DNA of 32,750 bases. Source: Hyphomicrobiales bacterium. GTDB lineage: Bacteria; Pseudomonadota; Alphaproteobacteria; Rhizobiales; Beijerinckiaceae. A program made the translations under genes and the position numbers. The number at the start of each line of letters is the position of its first letter. Position 1 is the first letter of the stretch. Under the pieces are notes generated by a model. The model ran no database searches, was not told where the DNA came from, and worked only from the letters and a program-made list of their open reading frames with translations. The DNA lies in the NCBI GenBank assembly GCA_026400565.1, contig JAPLOV010000201.1, positions 1 to 32,750 on the forward strand, written 5' to 3'. Shown here piece by piece: positions 1 through 9,524 of the stretch.

Positions 1-867
1 AAAATCGGTCTGGCAGCGAAACCCAAGTTCGCGCTCGGCCAGACCGGCGTCGTAGATGCGCCCGATCCGGGCCGGCAACTGCCAGCCCTGCGCGGCATAG
101 AGCGCCGCGGCATCCGGAAAAAGCGCGCCAACAAGCGCCGCGGCGTCGCGCTTCAGCGCTGCGGCATCCGAGCGCCGGAACGGCGTGGGCGCGGCAATGA
201 CATAGCAGCCGAAGCCGATGGCAGGCGCGCGCTCCAGCGCAGCAAGATGGGCCTCGGCGGCGTCCTCAACCGTCAGCCGGCGGTTGAGGAACTCGTTGGC
301 CTTGAGGTTGGGGCCGGAGAGGCCCTTGAGCGTGTCGTCCTCCTCCGGGAAAAACCGGCCGGTGCGGAGGACGATCGCGTTGAGACCATGCTCGCCGTGG
401 AACAGGCGGCACAGGCCTTCCGCCGCCAGCTTTGTGACACCATAGATGTTGCGCGGCGCGAGCGGTCCTGTCGTCTCGTCGAGCCAGATCGCTTCGGGTG
501 CGCGCTCATCGCGGATGGCCTGCGAAATCATCAGCGAGGTTGTCGACGTCATGACGAAGCGGTCATGGCCAGCGCGGGCCGCTGCCATGAGCAGGTTGAG
601 TGTGCCGGTGACATTGACATCAACGAAGTCCTGCACCGGATGGCGGACGATATCCGGCTTGTGCAGGGCTCCGGCATGGATCACGGCCTCGATGCGGAAA
701 TCCGCAAAGGTGCGCTCGACCAGCCCCCGGTCAGCCACGCTGCCGATGACATCGGTGCATGCGCCCGGTGCCACATCGAGGCCGATCACGGCATGACCGG
801 CCTGACGCAGCCGGGGCGCAAGGAACCGGCCGAGCCAGCCGGACGACCCCGTCAGCAGAATCCGCAT
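1..867 (-). CDS. NAD-dependent epimerase/dehydratase family protein (C-terminus runs off the window)
   Basis: Minus-strand reading from ATG at 867: MRILLTGSSGWLGRFLAPRLRQAGHAVIGLDV..., a Rossmann TGxxGxxG motif, followed by NIYGVTKLAAE, a YxxxK SDR motif; open to the left edge. Confidence 0.85.
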   Translation of the reverse strand, partial: MRILLTGSSGWLGRFLAPRLRQAGHAVIGLDVAPGACTDVIGSVADRGLVERTFADFRIEAVIHAGALHKPDIVRHPVQDFVDVNVTGTLNLLMAAARAGHDRFVMTSTTSLMISQAIRDERAPEAIWLDETTGPLAPRNIYGVTKLAAEGLCRLFHGEHGLNAIVLRTGRFFPEEDDTLKGLSGPNLKANEFLNRRLTVEDAAEAHLAALERAPAIGFGCYVIAAPTPFRRSDAAALKRDAAALVGALFPDAAALYAAQGWQLPARIGRIYDAGLAERELGFRCQTDF

Positions 868-960
868 CGCGCCTGTTCCCTGTTCCTGAACCTTGCCTGG
901 CGCGGCTGGCATGGCCAGACCACCTTGTGGAAAGGGGTTTGCCGGGCAGGGCCGGGCGCG

Positions 961-1830
961 TCAACCCATCCGGCGGATGCTGGTGATCTTGCCGCCGCCC
1001 TTTGTCTCGATCCGGTCGATGGCGACCTGCAGTGGCTCGCTGGCGACCAGCATATGGTGACCGTTGGCATGCAACAGCTGGTGGGCATCCTGCATCAGCC
1101 CGACGTGACCTTTCCAGAACACCAGATCGCCGCGCCGCAGGGGCGGCAGGCCATCACCGAGCGGAAGCGGCGCGCCGACGCTGCGCTCCTGCATGTCGCT
1201 GTCACGCGGTGCGGCGATGCCGACGGCATCGAGGGCCAGCTGGACCAGCCCGGAACAATCAAGGCCCAGGCTCGATTTGCCGCCCCACAGATAAGGCGCA
1301 TGCAGCAGTTGTTCCGCCACACTGACCGGATCGGGCTCATGGCGATCGAGCGCCTTCAGATGCTGGGCCCAGACATAGGAGCGGGCAAGACCGGCGACGC
1401 CGGCGACAATGGCGAAATCGCCTTGCCGGTCGAGAAGATGCACGCGCGAGCCGAGTGACAGGGTCATGGCTTGGGGCAGCTTCATCGAGGGGCCGGGATA
1501 GGCGAAGCTGCGAACGGCATTGACCCTGTGGCTTGCCTGGGGCGAGGGAGCAGAAAGGCGCTTGGCGGGCAGGTAGCCGACATAGCCGTCAGAGGCGAGC
1601 TGGCACCAGGCCCAGCCCTCGGCCAGTTCGAACACGCTGACACGTTCGCCGCACAGGGCCTCCGTGTCGAGGGGCGCATCCTTGCGCGGCTCGCGATGCA
1701 GCGGCGCGGTGTGCGTGATCACCTGCATGGCCTCGCCGGCAACGAAGCGCTCGGCCTCGACGCGGCCCTTCAGGGCGAGGTCGGCGAGATCGGGGCGAAA
1801 GGCATGCAGGCGGCGATCGAGGGTTGTCAT
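961..1830 (-). CDS. C40 family (NlpC/P60) peptidase with N-terminal SH3-like region
   Basis: ORF 289 aa; LGLDCSGLVQLALDA catalytic Cys motif, HVGLM His region and SH3-like segment (GERVSVFELAEGWAWCQLASDGYVGYLP). Confidence 0.88.
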   Translation of the reverse strand: MTTLDRRLHAFRPDLADLALKGRVEAERFVAGEAMQVITHTAPLHREPRKDAPLDTEALCGERVSVFELAEGWAWCQLASDGYVGYLPAKRLSAPSPQASHRVNAVRSFAYPGPSMKLPQAMTLSLGSRVHLLDRQGDFAIVAGVAGLARSYVWAQHLKALDRHEPDPVSVAEQLLHAPYLWGGKSSLGLDCSGLVQLALDAVGIAAPRDSDMQERSVGAPLPLGDGLPPLRRGDLVFWKGHVGLMQDAHQLLHANGHHMLVASEPLQVAIDRIETKGGGKITSIRRMG

Positions 1831-2177
1831 CAGCGGCTCAGATCCTTGAGGTGGGTGACGATCAGACCAGCGAGATGGTCCACGGCCTGGGCGCCGGCCA
1901 CCGTCCGTTTGATGATGACATTGCGGCGATCGAGCGGGTCACGCTCGCGGGTGACCAGGCCAAGCTTGCCCATGGTGTCGAGCGCGCGCGTGATGACCGG
2001 TTTGGTGACCGCCAGACGCTCGGCAAGGCCGCGAACAGTATGTGGCGGCAAATCCAGATAGATGATCAGCAGGATGGCAAACTGGCGCGAGGACAGATCC
2101 GGGGCGCCGGCGCGGACCAGCGAGAGATTGACGTCGCGCCACATGAACAGCGCCTGTGCCGGTCTGATATCCTGCAT
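1830..2177 (-). CDS. MarR family winged-helix transcriptional regulator
   Basis: Internal ATG at 2177 (MQDIRPAQALFMWRDVNLSLV...); LSSRQFAILLIIYLDLPPHTVRGLAERLAVTKPVITRALDTMGKLGLVTRERDPLDRRNVII is a typical MarR wHTH. The longer ORF start at 2333 would overlap the upstream gene. TGATG overlap with the NlpC gene. Confidence 0.8.
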   Translation of the reverse strand: MQDIRPAQALFMWRDVNLSLVRAGAPDLSSRQFAILLIIYLDLPPHTVRGLAERLAVTKPVITRALDTMGKLGLVTRERDPLDRRNVIIKRTVAGAQAVDHLAGLIVTHLKDLSR

Positions 2178-2230
2178 GTCGTCCTTGCCAGCCAGAAACC
2201 GCCGCAGAATGCGCGCTGATGGTGAAAGAA

Positions 2231-2262
2231 GCCTCAAGGGGCGGGGTAGCGTTCCTTGAGGC
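2231..2262 (-). terminator. Terminator-like hairpin overlapping the aminopeptidase stop codon
   Basis: Perfect 9-bp inverted repeat gcctcaagg/ccttgaggc with 14-nt loop, followed on the minus strand by TTCTTTC. Confidence 0.3.
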
Positions 2263-3670
2263 AGGCATAGATCAGCCGAGCCGCCTGCACTTCGCCGCCA
2301 TCGGGCCGGCCCGGCCTGGCAGACGGGTTCCACGCGAAGATGTCGAAATGCACATAGGACGCGGCGCGCGACACGAACCGGTTGAGGAACAGCGCGGCTG
2401 TGATCGAACCCGCGAAAGCCCCGCTCGAAATATGGTTGAGACTGGCAATCCGCGATTCGAGCAGATTGTCGTAGGGGCCCCAGAGCGGCAGCCGCCAGAC
2501 CGGATCGTTGACCTTGGGCGCGAGGCGGGCCAGATCTGCGGCAAGCCGGTCATCATGGGTGTAGAATGGCGGCAGATCGGGGCCGAGCGCCACGCGGGCA
2601 GCACCCGTGAGCGTGGCGAAATCGGCGAGGAAGGCCGGCTCGTCTTCATCAGCAAGGGCGAGCGCGTCGGCCAGGATGAGCCGGCCCTCCGCATCCGTGT
2701 TGCCGATTTCCACCGAAAGGCCCTTGCGGCTGGCCAGCACATCGCCCGGGCGGAAAGCATTGCCGGCAATGGCATTCTCGACCGCCGGCACCAGGAGGCG
2801 CAGGCGAACGGGCAGCTTCGCGCCCATCACCATCCGGGCTGCCGCGATGGCCGCCGCCGCGCCGCCCATGTCCTTCTTCATCAGCAGCATCGCGCTTTCG
2901 GGCTTGATGTTGAGACCACCCGTGTCGAACACCACGCCCTTGCCGACCAGCGTCACGCGGGGATGATCGGGCTTGCCCCAGGTCAGGTCAATCAGGCGCG
3001 GGGCGCGCACCGAAGCGCGGCCGACGGCATGGATCATCGGAAAGCCGCGTGTGAGCAGGTCATCGCCGAGCGTCACGGCGACATGCGCGCCGTGATCGGC
3101 TGCCAGCGCCCTGATCGCGGCCTCGATCTCATCGGGACCAAGATCATTGGCCGGCGTATTGACCAGATCGCGCGAGCTTGCGACGGCGGCTGCAAGCCTG
3201 ACGACTTCGGCCTGATCGACTCCGCGCGGGCAAACCAGCCGCGCCTTCGGCAGGGGCTGTTCGCGATAGAGCGTAAACCGGTAGGGGTTGAGCAGCCAGG
3301 CCAGCGCCACGCCAGCTGGATCGGCGAGCTTGCCCCTGAAGGCATAGTCACCGGCGGGCAGGACGCCGGACAGCCTGCCTGGTCCGAACGGATCACGGTG
3401 GCGGGCATCGCTCGGCTCCACGCCCAGCAGCACCGCAGAAATGTTGCCACTCCTGTCCGGCATGACCAGATGCCGGCCATTCTGTCCGGAAAATCCGGAG
3501 GCTTCCGCAAAGGCTTCAAGCGCCCGCGGCAGGCGCGCCTTCACCTTGTCCCAATCGCTGGTGCTGCACAGATGGACAGGAATGACGGTTGGCGAGGATG
3601 TGATCAGCAGGTCAGTCAAGACGCGGTCCTTCCGGGAGGGAGCGGTGATGGCAGGGGCCACCTTTAACAC
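2234..3670 (-). CDS. M17 family leucyl aminopeptidase
   Basis: ORF 478 aa with VGKGVVFDTGGLNIKP and NTDAEGRLILADAL, the M17 metal-binding signatures. The exact start is uncertain (GTG/TTG starts only). Confidence 0.9.
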   Translation of the reverse strand: MLKVAPAITAPSRKDRVLTDLLITSSPTVIPVHLCSTSDWDKVKARLPRALEAFAEASGFSGQNGRHLVMPDRSGNISAVLLGVEPSDARHRDPFGPGRLSGVLPAGDYAFRGKLADPAGVALAWLLNPYRFTLYREQPLPKARLVCPRGVDQAEVVRLAAAVASSRDLVNTPANDLGPDEIEAAIRALAADHGAHVAVTLGDDLLTRGFPMIHAVGRASVRAPRLIDLTWGKPDHPRVTLVGKGVVFDTGGLNIKPESAMLLMKKDMGGAAAAIAAARMVMGAKLPVRLRLLVPAVENAIAGNAFRPGDVLASRKGLSVEIGNTDAEGRLILADALALADEDEPAFLADFATLTGAARVALGPDLPPFYTHDDRLAADLARLAPKVNDPVWRLPLWGPYDNLLESRIASLNHISSGAFAGSITAALFLNRFVSRAASYVHFDIFAWNPSARPGRPDGGEVQAARLIYACLKERYPAP

Positions 3671-3771
3671 TCCGTTAGGGTTAACGATTTATCACCAAGG
3701 TGACCATCGGGTCCACGTTGCCACCTGCCAGGTGGCGGGGAACAGGATCGGGCTGGAGCAGAGGCAACATC

Positions 3772-4617
3772 ATGGGGCGGATCAACCCGTTCAGGCTGCG
3801 TGGCATCGTTTCGATGGCGGCGCTGGCGCTGGCGCTCAGTGGCTGCGTGGGCCGCGGACTGCCGGACATCACAGGCTCGCTGGCTGGCTCGACCACGCCG
3901 GTGACAGAGGCGCAGTGGCGCTCGGAACTGCAAACCTGGCAGCAGCGCTACGACGCGAATCAGGGCGACCGCACAGCCGCCTTCCGCTATGCCCGGGCAC
4001 TGCGGGCCCTTGGCCAGAATACGCAGGCGGTGGCCGTCTTGCAGAACATCATCCTGCGCCATCCGAAGGACATGGAACTGCTGGGAGCGTTCGGACGGGC
4101 GCTGATGGATGCCGGGCAGCTCAAGCAGGCCGAAGAGGTGCTGGCCCGGGCCCATCTGCCCGAAAGACCGGACTGGCGCATCCTGTCGGCGCAAGGTGCC
4201 GTCGCCGATCAACTGGGTGACCACCAGCGCGCACAGGGCTTCTACGAGGCCGCCTTGAGAATCAATCCCGGCGAGCCGACGATCCTGTCCAACCTTGGCC
4301 TGTCCTATGCGCTCTCGAAGCGGCTGCCTGAGGCCGAGCGCGCACTGGGCGAGGCCTCACGGCATCCACAGGCCGACAAGCGCGTGCGTCAGAACCTCGT
4401 TCTGGTGCTGGGACTTCAGGGCCGCTTCGCCGAAGCGGAACGTGTCGCGGCGACCGACCTGCCGCCGGCAGACGTGGCCAAGGCGATGGCCCAGCTTCGC
4501 CAGATGGTCAGCCAGCCCAACAGCTGGGACATGCTGCGGCAAGGCGGCAAGCCTGCGGGACCACGCCCGGAGGGCAGCGCCGCAGCGCGGACAGCGCCGC
4601 CGAAGCCCGCCGGCTGA
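3772..4617 (+). CDS. tadD: Tad pilus assembly TPR lipoprotein TadD
   Basis: ATG at 3772 gives MGRINPFRLRGIVSMAALALALSGCVGRG (lipobox) followed by TPR-like repeats; located at the Tad locus. Confidence 0.82.
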   Translation: MGRINPFRLRGIVSMAALALALSGCVGRGLPDITGSLAGSTTPVTEAQWRSELQTWQQRYDANQGDRTAAFRYARALRALGQNTQAVAVLQNIILRHPKDMELLGAFGRALMDAGQLKQAEEVLARAHLPERPDWRILSAQGAVADQLGDHQRAQGFYEAALRINPGEPTILSNLGLSYALSKRLPEAERALGEASRHPQADKRVRQNLVLVLGLQGRFAEAERVAATDLPPADVAKAMAQLRQMVSQPNSWDMLRQGGKPAGPRPEGSAAARTAPPKPAG

Positions 4618-4688
4618 AGCCGGCCCACGTTATGCAATCCAGTAGGGCTGATGTCTTTGCGAGGACAATCCGCGAGGACATTCTGCGC

Positions 4689-5657
4689 TTATTTCAGCCC
4701 CATCGCGCCGATCACGGCCGGCATCATGATGACCAGCATCAGCACGGGCAGGAAGAACAGGATCATCGGCACGGTCAGCTTGGGGGGCAGTGACATGGCC
4801 TTCTTCTCGGCTTCCGACATGCGCATGTCGCGGCTTTCCTGGGCCAGCACGCGCAAGGCGGTGCCGAGCGGGGTGCCATAGCGCTCCGCCTGCACCAGCG
4901 CCGTGGTGACCGACTTGACCGACTCGACACCGGTTCGGGCGGCCAGGTTCTCGAAAGCCATCCGCCGCTCCTGAAGATAGGACAGCTCGGCCGTGGTGAG
5001 GGTCAGTTCCTCGGCCAGCGCGATCGACATGGAGCCGATCTCGGAACTCACGCGGCGGAAGGCATGTTCGATCGACATGCCGGATTCCACGCAGATCAGC
5101 AGCAGGTCGAGCGCATCGGGAAAGGCCTTCTTGATCGAAACCTGCCGCTTGGCGATCTGGTTGCTGAGCAGCACTTCGGGCATTTTGAGGCCGATGTAGA
5201 CCGACGCCATTGTGGCCAACAGGTTGACCGTGGTGCTCTGCCTCAGCGCGTCAAGGTAGAGAAAATAGAATGCGCCGATGAACAGCCCTGCCACCGGTGC
5301 GATCAGACGATAGAACAGCAGGGCGATTTCCGCGCCCTGGCCCCGGTAGCCGGCCTGCACAAGCTTGGCGCGGGCATCATCCACCCCAAGATGCTTGGCA
5401 AGCTGCAAGCGCTCGACCACGTCCTTCATGAAGGCCTTGGGCTCATGGCGCAGGCGGGAGCCCTGATGCAAACGGGTTCGCTCGCGTGCACGCAGGTTGT
5501 CGCGCTCGCTGGCGGCAGACTTCATCCGGCGCTTCAGGCCATCGTTGCTGAGATAAGGCATCGCCAGCGTCAGCACGGTGGCTGCAGCGGCAATGGCAAA
5601 GATCATCGAAGCGATGAACTGCGGATCGATGAATTTCTGGATGATGAAATCGATCAT
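4689..5657 (-). CDS. tadC: Type II secretion F family protein TadC
   Basis: 322 aa; T2SSF-type core DALDLLLICVESGMSIEHAFRRV and hydrophobic segments; next to TadB. Confidence 0.9.
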   Translation of the reverse strand: MIDFIIQKFIDPQFIASMIFAIAAAATVLTLAMPYLSNDGLKRRMKSAASERDNLRARERTRLHQGSRLRHEPKAFMKDVVERLQLAKHLGVDDARAKLVQAGYRGQGAEIALLFYRLIAPVAGLFIGAFYFLYLDALRQSTTVNLLATMASVYIGLKMPEVLLSNQIAKRQVSIKKAFPDALDLLLICVESGMSIEHAFRRVSSEIGSMSIALAEELTLTTAELSYLQERRMAFENLAARTGVESVKSVTTALVQAERYGTPLGTALRVLAQESRDMRMSEAEKKAMSLPPKLTVPMILFFLPVLMLVIMMPAVIGAMGLK

Positions 5658-5669
5658 GTTGGCCTCGCT

Positions 5670-6662
5670 TCAGACGTCGAAGTTGATCATCTTGCGCATC
5701 ACCATGACGCCCATCAGCATCCAGATCGCCGAGCCCACCAGGGTGAACTGGCCGGCCTGTGTCAGCCAGAGCTTTTCGATGTAGGTTGGCGTGCTGAAGT
5801 AGACGAGGCCAGCAACGGCCACCGGCATGCAGGCGATGATGCCCGCCGACGACTTGGCCTCGGCGCTCAGCGCCGTGATCTTGTTCTTCAGCTTGCGGCG
5901 CTCGCGCACCACGCGGGACATGTTGGAGAGCGACTCAGCCAGATTGCCGCCACTCTTCTGCTGGATGGTGATGATGATGCCGAAGTAGTTGGCTTCCGGG
6001 ACCGGGATGCGGCGGTAGAGGTTCTCGATGGCTTCGCCCAATGACAGGCCGACCGCCTGCGCATCCATCATGGCGCGAAACTCGGACTTGACCGGTTCCG
6101 CGGCCTCCGAGGAAATGATACGGATGCAGTCGTTGAGCGGCAGGCCGGATTTCAGGCCGCGCGTGATGACATCGAGCGCGTTCGGGAATTCCTGCACGAA
6201 CTTCTTGATCCGCTTGGCCTTGCGCATGCCAAGATACCAGTTGGGCAAGCCCAGACCACCCACGATCAGGCCGGGAATGACGGCCATGGACGAGCCGATC
6301 ATGGTGAAGGCGAGCAGCCCGACGCCCACGGCGCTGGCAAGGCTGGCGATATAGAAGATCTTGCGGTCAATGCTGAGGCCGGCCTGCGAGAACTTGTCCT
6401 CCAGCGTGAGCTTGCCGCGTGCCTTCTCGCGCTGCTCCACTTCCTTGAGGCTCTGCGCAACCTGATCGCGCTTGTTCCGGGCCGGGCCGGCATTGCGGGT
6501 GGGCCGCACCGTCTCGGGCGTGAGCGCCAGGGCCCGGCGCCGGCTATCGGAGCGGGCCTGGCCGGACAACAGCGGAAAAAGCAGCGCATAGGCGATGCCC
6601 GCAGCGGCGGCGGCGATCAGCAGGACAGGCGCAAGGGTGTCAAGCATGCCGGAAACTCCCAT
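5670..6662 (-). CDS. tadB: Type II secretion F family protein TadB
   Basis: 330 aa; FPNALDVITRGLKSGLPLNDCIRIIS and QQKSGGNLAESLSNMSRVVRERRKLKNKI are typical of TadB. Confidence 0.92.
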   Translation of the reverse strand: MGVSGMLDTLAPVLLIAAAAAGIAYALLFPLLSGQARSDSRRRALALTPETVRPTRNAGPARNKRDQVAQSLKEVEQREKARGKLTLEDKFSQAGLSIDRKIFYIASLASAVGVGLLAFTMIGSSMAVIPGLIVGGLGLPNWYLGMRKAKRIKKFVQEFPNALDVITRGLKSGLPLNDCIRIISSEAAEPVKSEFRAMMDAQAVGLSLGEAIENLYRRIPVPEANYFGIIITIQQKSGGNLAESLSNMSRVVRERRKLKNKITALSAEAKSSAGIIACMPVAVAGLVYFSTPTYIEKLWLTQAGQFTLVGSAIWMLMGVMVMRKMINFDV

Positions 6663-6780
6663 CCCCGATCATCGAGGCCGCTGCCGGAATTGGCAGGGCC
6701 CTGATCGCTGTTGCTCGCCGGTGCTTCGGCCTGCTCCCCGCCTGCGTCGCATGCGCCGCCGGAGCGGCGCGCAGCGCGGG

Positions 6781-8238
6781 CTACCGGGATTCGGGCCTGA
6801 CTTCCATGGCGTCGAGTGCAGCTGCGAGGTTCTTCTCTTCGTTGTAGTAGCGTGCCCGTTCCCAGAACTTCGGCCGCGCGATGCCCGTCGAGCGATGCGC
6901 GCCGATCAGCTTGCCGTTCGCATCCTCGCCCGAGATGTCGTAGACCATCACATCCTGGGTGATGATCACGTCGCCTTCCATGCCGAGCACTTCGGTGATG
7001 TGGGTGATGCGGCGCGAGCCATCGCGCAGGCGGCTGGCCTGGACGATCACATCGACCGACGAGACGATCATTTCGCGGATGGTGCGCGAGGGCAGCGCGA
7101 AACCGCCCATGGTGATCATCGATTCGATACGGGAGAGTGCTTCGCGCGGGGAGTTAGCGTGCAAGGTGCCCATCGAGCCGTCATGGCCGGTGTTCATGGC
7201 CTGCAGCAGGTCGAAGGCTTCGGGGCCGCGGACTTCGCCGACGATGATCCGCTCGGGACGCATGCGCAGGCAGTTCTTGACCAGATCACGCATGGTGATC
7301 GAGCCTTGGCCTTCAAGATTGGGCGGGCGGGTTTCGAGGCGCACCACATGGGGCTGCTGCAATTGCAGTTCGGCCGCATCCTCGCAGGTGATGACCCGTT
7401 CGTCCTCGTCGATGTAGTTGGTCAGGCAGTTGAGCAAGGTTGTCTTGCCCGAACCGGTGCCGCCGGAGATCACGACATTGCAGCGCACACGGCCGATGAT
7501 CTTGAGCAGCGCCGCGCCTTCCGGCGAGATCGAGCCGAAGCGGGTGAGCTGGTCGAGGGTCAGCTTGTCCTTCTTGAACTTGCGGATGGTCAGGGCAGCG
7601 CCATCGATGGCCAGCGGTGGGGCAATGACGTTGACGCGGGAGCCATCGGGCAGGCGCGCATCGCAGATCGGCGATGATTCATCGACGCGGCGACCAACCT
7701 GGCTGACGATGCGCTGGCAGATGTTCATCAACTGCTGGCTATCGCGGAAACGGATGGTGGTCTGCTGAATCTTGCCCGCAACCTCAATGTAGGTCTTGTT
7801 CGGGCCATTGACCATGATGTCGGCGATGTCGTCGCGGGCCAGCAAGGGCTCGAGCGGGCCGTAGCCAAGGATGTCGTTGCAGATGTCAGCCAGCAGGTCT
7901 TCCTGCTCGGAGATCGACAGCACGACGTTCTTCAACGAGATGATCTCGTTGATGATGTCTCGGATTTCCTCGCGTGCGCTGTCGGATTCGAGCTTCGCCA
8001 GCTGGGCCAGATCGATGGCTTCGATCAGCGCGCCGAAGATCATGCTCTTGGTCTGGTAGAACTCCTCCGACCGCACGATCTCCTGCATCGCGGGCGCGAC
8101 GCGCCGAGGCTCTGGCTGGCGGACCGGATCGACCTGGCGCACGACCGCTGCCGACGCCATCCCGCGCGGCGCCATCGCTGCCGCCGGTGGCGGGCTTGCG
8201 GGGCCTGCGGGGCCGCTCGTCGTTCTCTTGCCGAACAT
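6781..8238 (-). CDS. cpaF: Tad/Flp pilus ATPase CpaF/TadA
   Basis: 485 aa; Walker A GGTGSGKTTLLN, RPERIIVGEVRGPEAFDLLQAMNTGHDGSMGTLHANSPREALSRIE. Confidence 0.97.
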   Translation of the reverse strand: MFGKRTTSGPAGPASPPPAAAMAPRGMASAAVVRQVDPVRQPEPRRVAPAMQEIVRSEEFYQTKSMIFGALIEAIDLAQLAKLESDSAREEIRDIINEIISLKNVVLSISEQEDLLADICNDILGYGPLEPLLARDDIADIMVNGPNKTYIEVAGKIQQTTIRFRDSQQLMNICQRIVSQVGRRVDESSPICDARLPDGSRVNVIAPPLAIDGAALTIRKFKKDKLTLDQLTRFGSISPEGAALLKIIGRVRCNVVISGGTGSGKTTLLNCLTNYIDEDERVITCEDAAELQLQQPHVVRLETRPPNLEGQGSITMRDLVKNCLRMRPERIIVGEVRGPEAFDLLQAMNTGHDGSMGTLHANSPREALSRIESMITMGGFALPSRTIREMIVSSVDVIVQASRLRDGSRRITHITEVLGMEGDVIITQDVMVYDISGEDANGKLIGAHRSTGIARPKFWERARYYNEEKNLAAALDAMEVRPESR

Positions 8239-8265
8239 GGTTCAGTCCTCGCCTGTTCTGACGGA

Positions 8266-9522
8266 TCAGGAGGCTTTACGCCGCAGGAGCTTCGCCACGA
8301 GTGGCTCGATCAGGCTGCGCTTGGGTTTCTTCGCTTCGATGCGCCCCATCAGGCTTGCCGCGAGCTTGACGTAGTGCTGGGCAATCGGTCCGTTTGGCTG
8401 CACTTCAGCAATCATCTGGCCGTTGTTGGCCGCAGTGCCAAAGAGCTGCGGATCGAAGAGGATGGTGCCAGCCAGTTCAAGGCCGAAGGTCTTGGCAAAC
8501 TCGGCTGCGGCAATCTCGGGCCGCTTGGGCACGCCGACCTGGTTCAGCATCAGTTGCGGCTGACGATCGTGGGTGCGGGTCTGCCGGCACAGGTCGATCA
8601 GGTTCTTGGCATTGCGCAGGGACGCCAGATCGGGCGTGGCGACGATCAGGATATCGTCGGATGTCATGATCATGCGCTTGGTCCAGGCGTTCCAGACATG
8701 CGGCACATCCATGACGATGGTTGGCACGAGACCACGCAGGATCTCGATGAGGTGGTCCATCGCCTCCTCGGGTATGTCGTAGGTCTTGTCGAGGATCGCC
8801 GGAGCGGCGAGCAGGCTCAGGTTCTCCGAGCAGCGCGACAGCAGCCGGTCAACCAGCGCCTGATCGAGGCGGTCGGGCGCGAAGATGGCATCGGCCACGC
8901 CCTGCGGCGGATCCTGGTTGAAGTCGAGCCCGGCGGTGCCGAAGGCGAGATCGAGATCGACCAGCACGGTGGAGGCATTGAAACTCTGGGAAATGGCCCA
9001 GGCGATGTTGTGGGCCACGGTCGAGGCCCCGACCCCACCCTTGGCGCCAACGATCGAAATCGTGCGGCCGAGACTGGCCGCACCGGGGGCGCCGAAGAGC
9101 TGGGAGACCGAACGCACGACATCCAGAACACCGATCGGCGCGATCAGGTAATCGCTGACACCCCTCGACGTCAGTTCGCGGAACAGGGAGATATCGTTGA
9201 CATGGCCAACCACGATGACGCGCGTCCCGGCATCGCAGACCTCGGACAAGCGTTCGAGATGGGCAAAGAGCTGCGCCCGGTCCTGCGTGTTCTCGAGAAT
9301 CAGCGCATTGGGCGTTGGCGCATCCTGGAAGGCTTCCACTGCGGCGGCAGGCCCGCCCATATGGACCTTCGAGATGGTCTTCTGCATGCGCCGATCGGTG
9401 ATGGCGGCCTGGATCGCCGCCGCCACATCATGGCTCTCGCAGAACGCCTGCAGGGAGATGCGCGGAACCGGCGCGATCACTTCTGCATTGGTGTCAGACG
9501 ATCCTTCACTGTCGTAGGTCAT
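8266..9522 (-). CDS. cpaE: Pilus localisation ParA-like ATPase CpaE/TadZ
   Basis: 418 aa; deviant Walker A GAKGGVGASTVAHN and VLVDLDLAFGTAGLDF. Confidence 0.93.
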   Translation of the reverse strand: MTYDSEGSSDTNAEVIAPVPRISLQAFCESHDVAAAIQAAITDRRMQKTISKVHMGGPAAAVEAFQDAPTPNALILENTQDRAQLFAHLERLSEVCDAGTRVIVVGHVNDISLFRELTSRGVSDYLIAPIGVLDVVRSVSQLFGAPGAASLGRTISIVGAKGGVGASTVAHNIAWAISQSFNASTVLVDLDLAFGTAGLDFNQDPPQGVADAIFAPDRLDQALVDRLLSRCSENLSLLAAPAILDKTYDIPEEAMDHLIEILRGLVPTIVMDVPHVWNAWTKRMIMTSDDILIVATPDLASLRNAKNLIDLCRQTRTHDRQPQLMLNQVGVPKRPEIAAAEFAKTFGLELAGTILFDPQLFGTAANNGQMIAEVQPNGPIAQHYVKLAASLMGRIEAKKPKRSLIEPLVAKLLRRKAS

Positions 9523-9524
9523 GA

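Noticed and set aside
247-1458. 403-aa plus-strand ORF
   Set aside because: Antisense to the epimerase and NlpC/P60 genes, which have clear motifs; the sequence is low in family-like content.
2219-3667. 482-aa plus-strand ORF
   Set aside because: Almost exactly antisense to the M17 aminopeptidase; no family motifs. Typical antisense ORF in high-GC DNA.
3720-3736. GCCACCT-GCC-AGGTGGC inverted repeat upstream of tadD
   Set aside because: Short stem with 3-nt loop; could be an operator or chance in GC-rich DNA, with no independent support.
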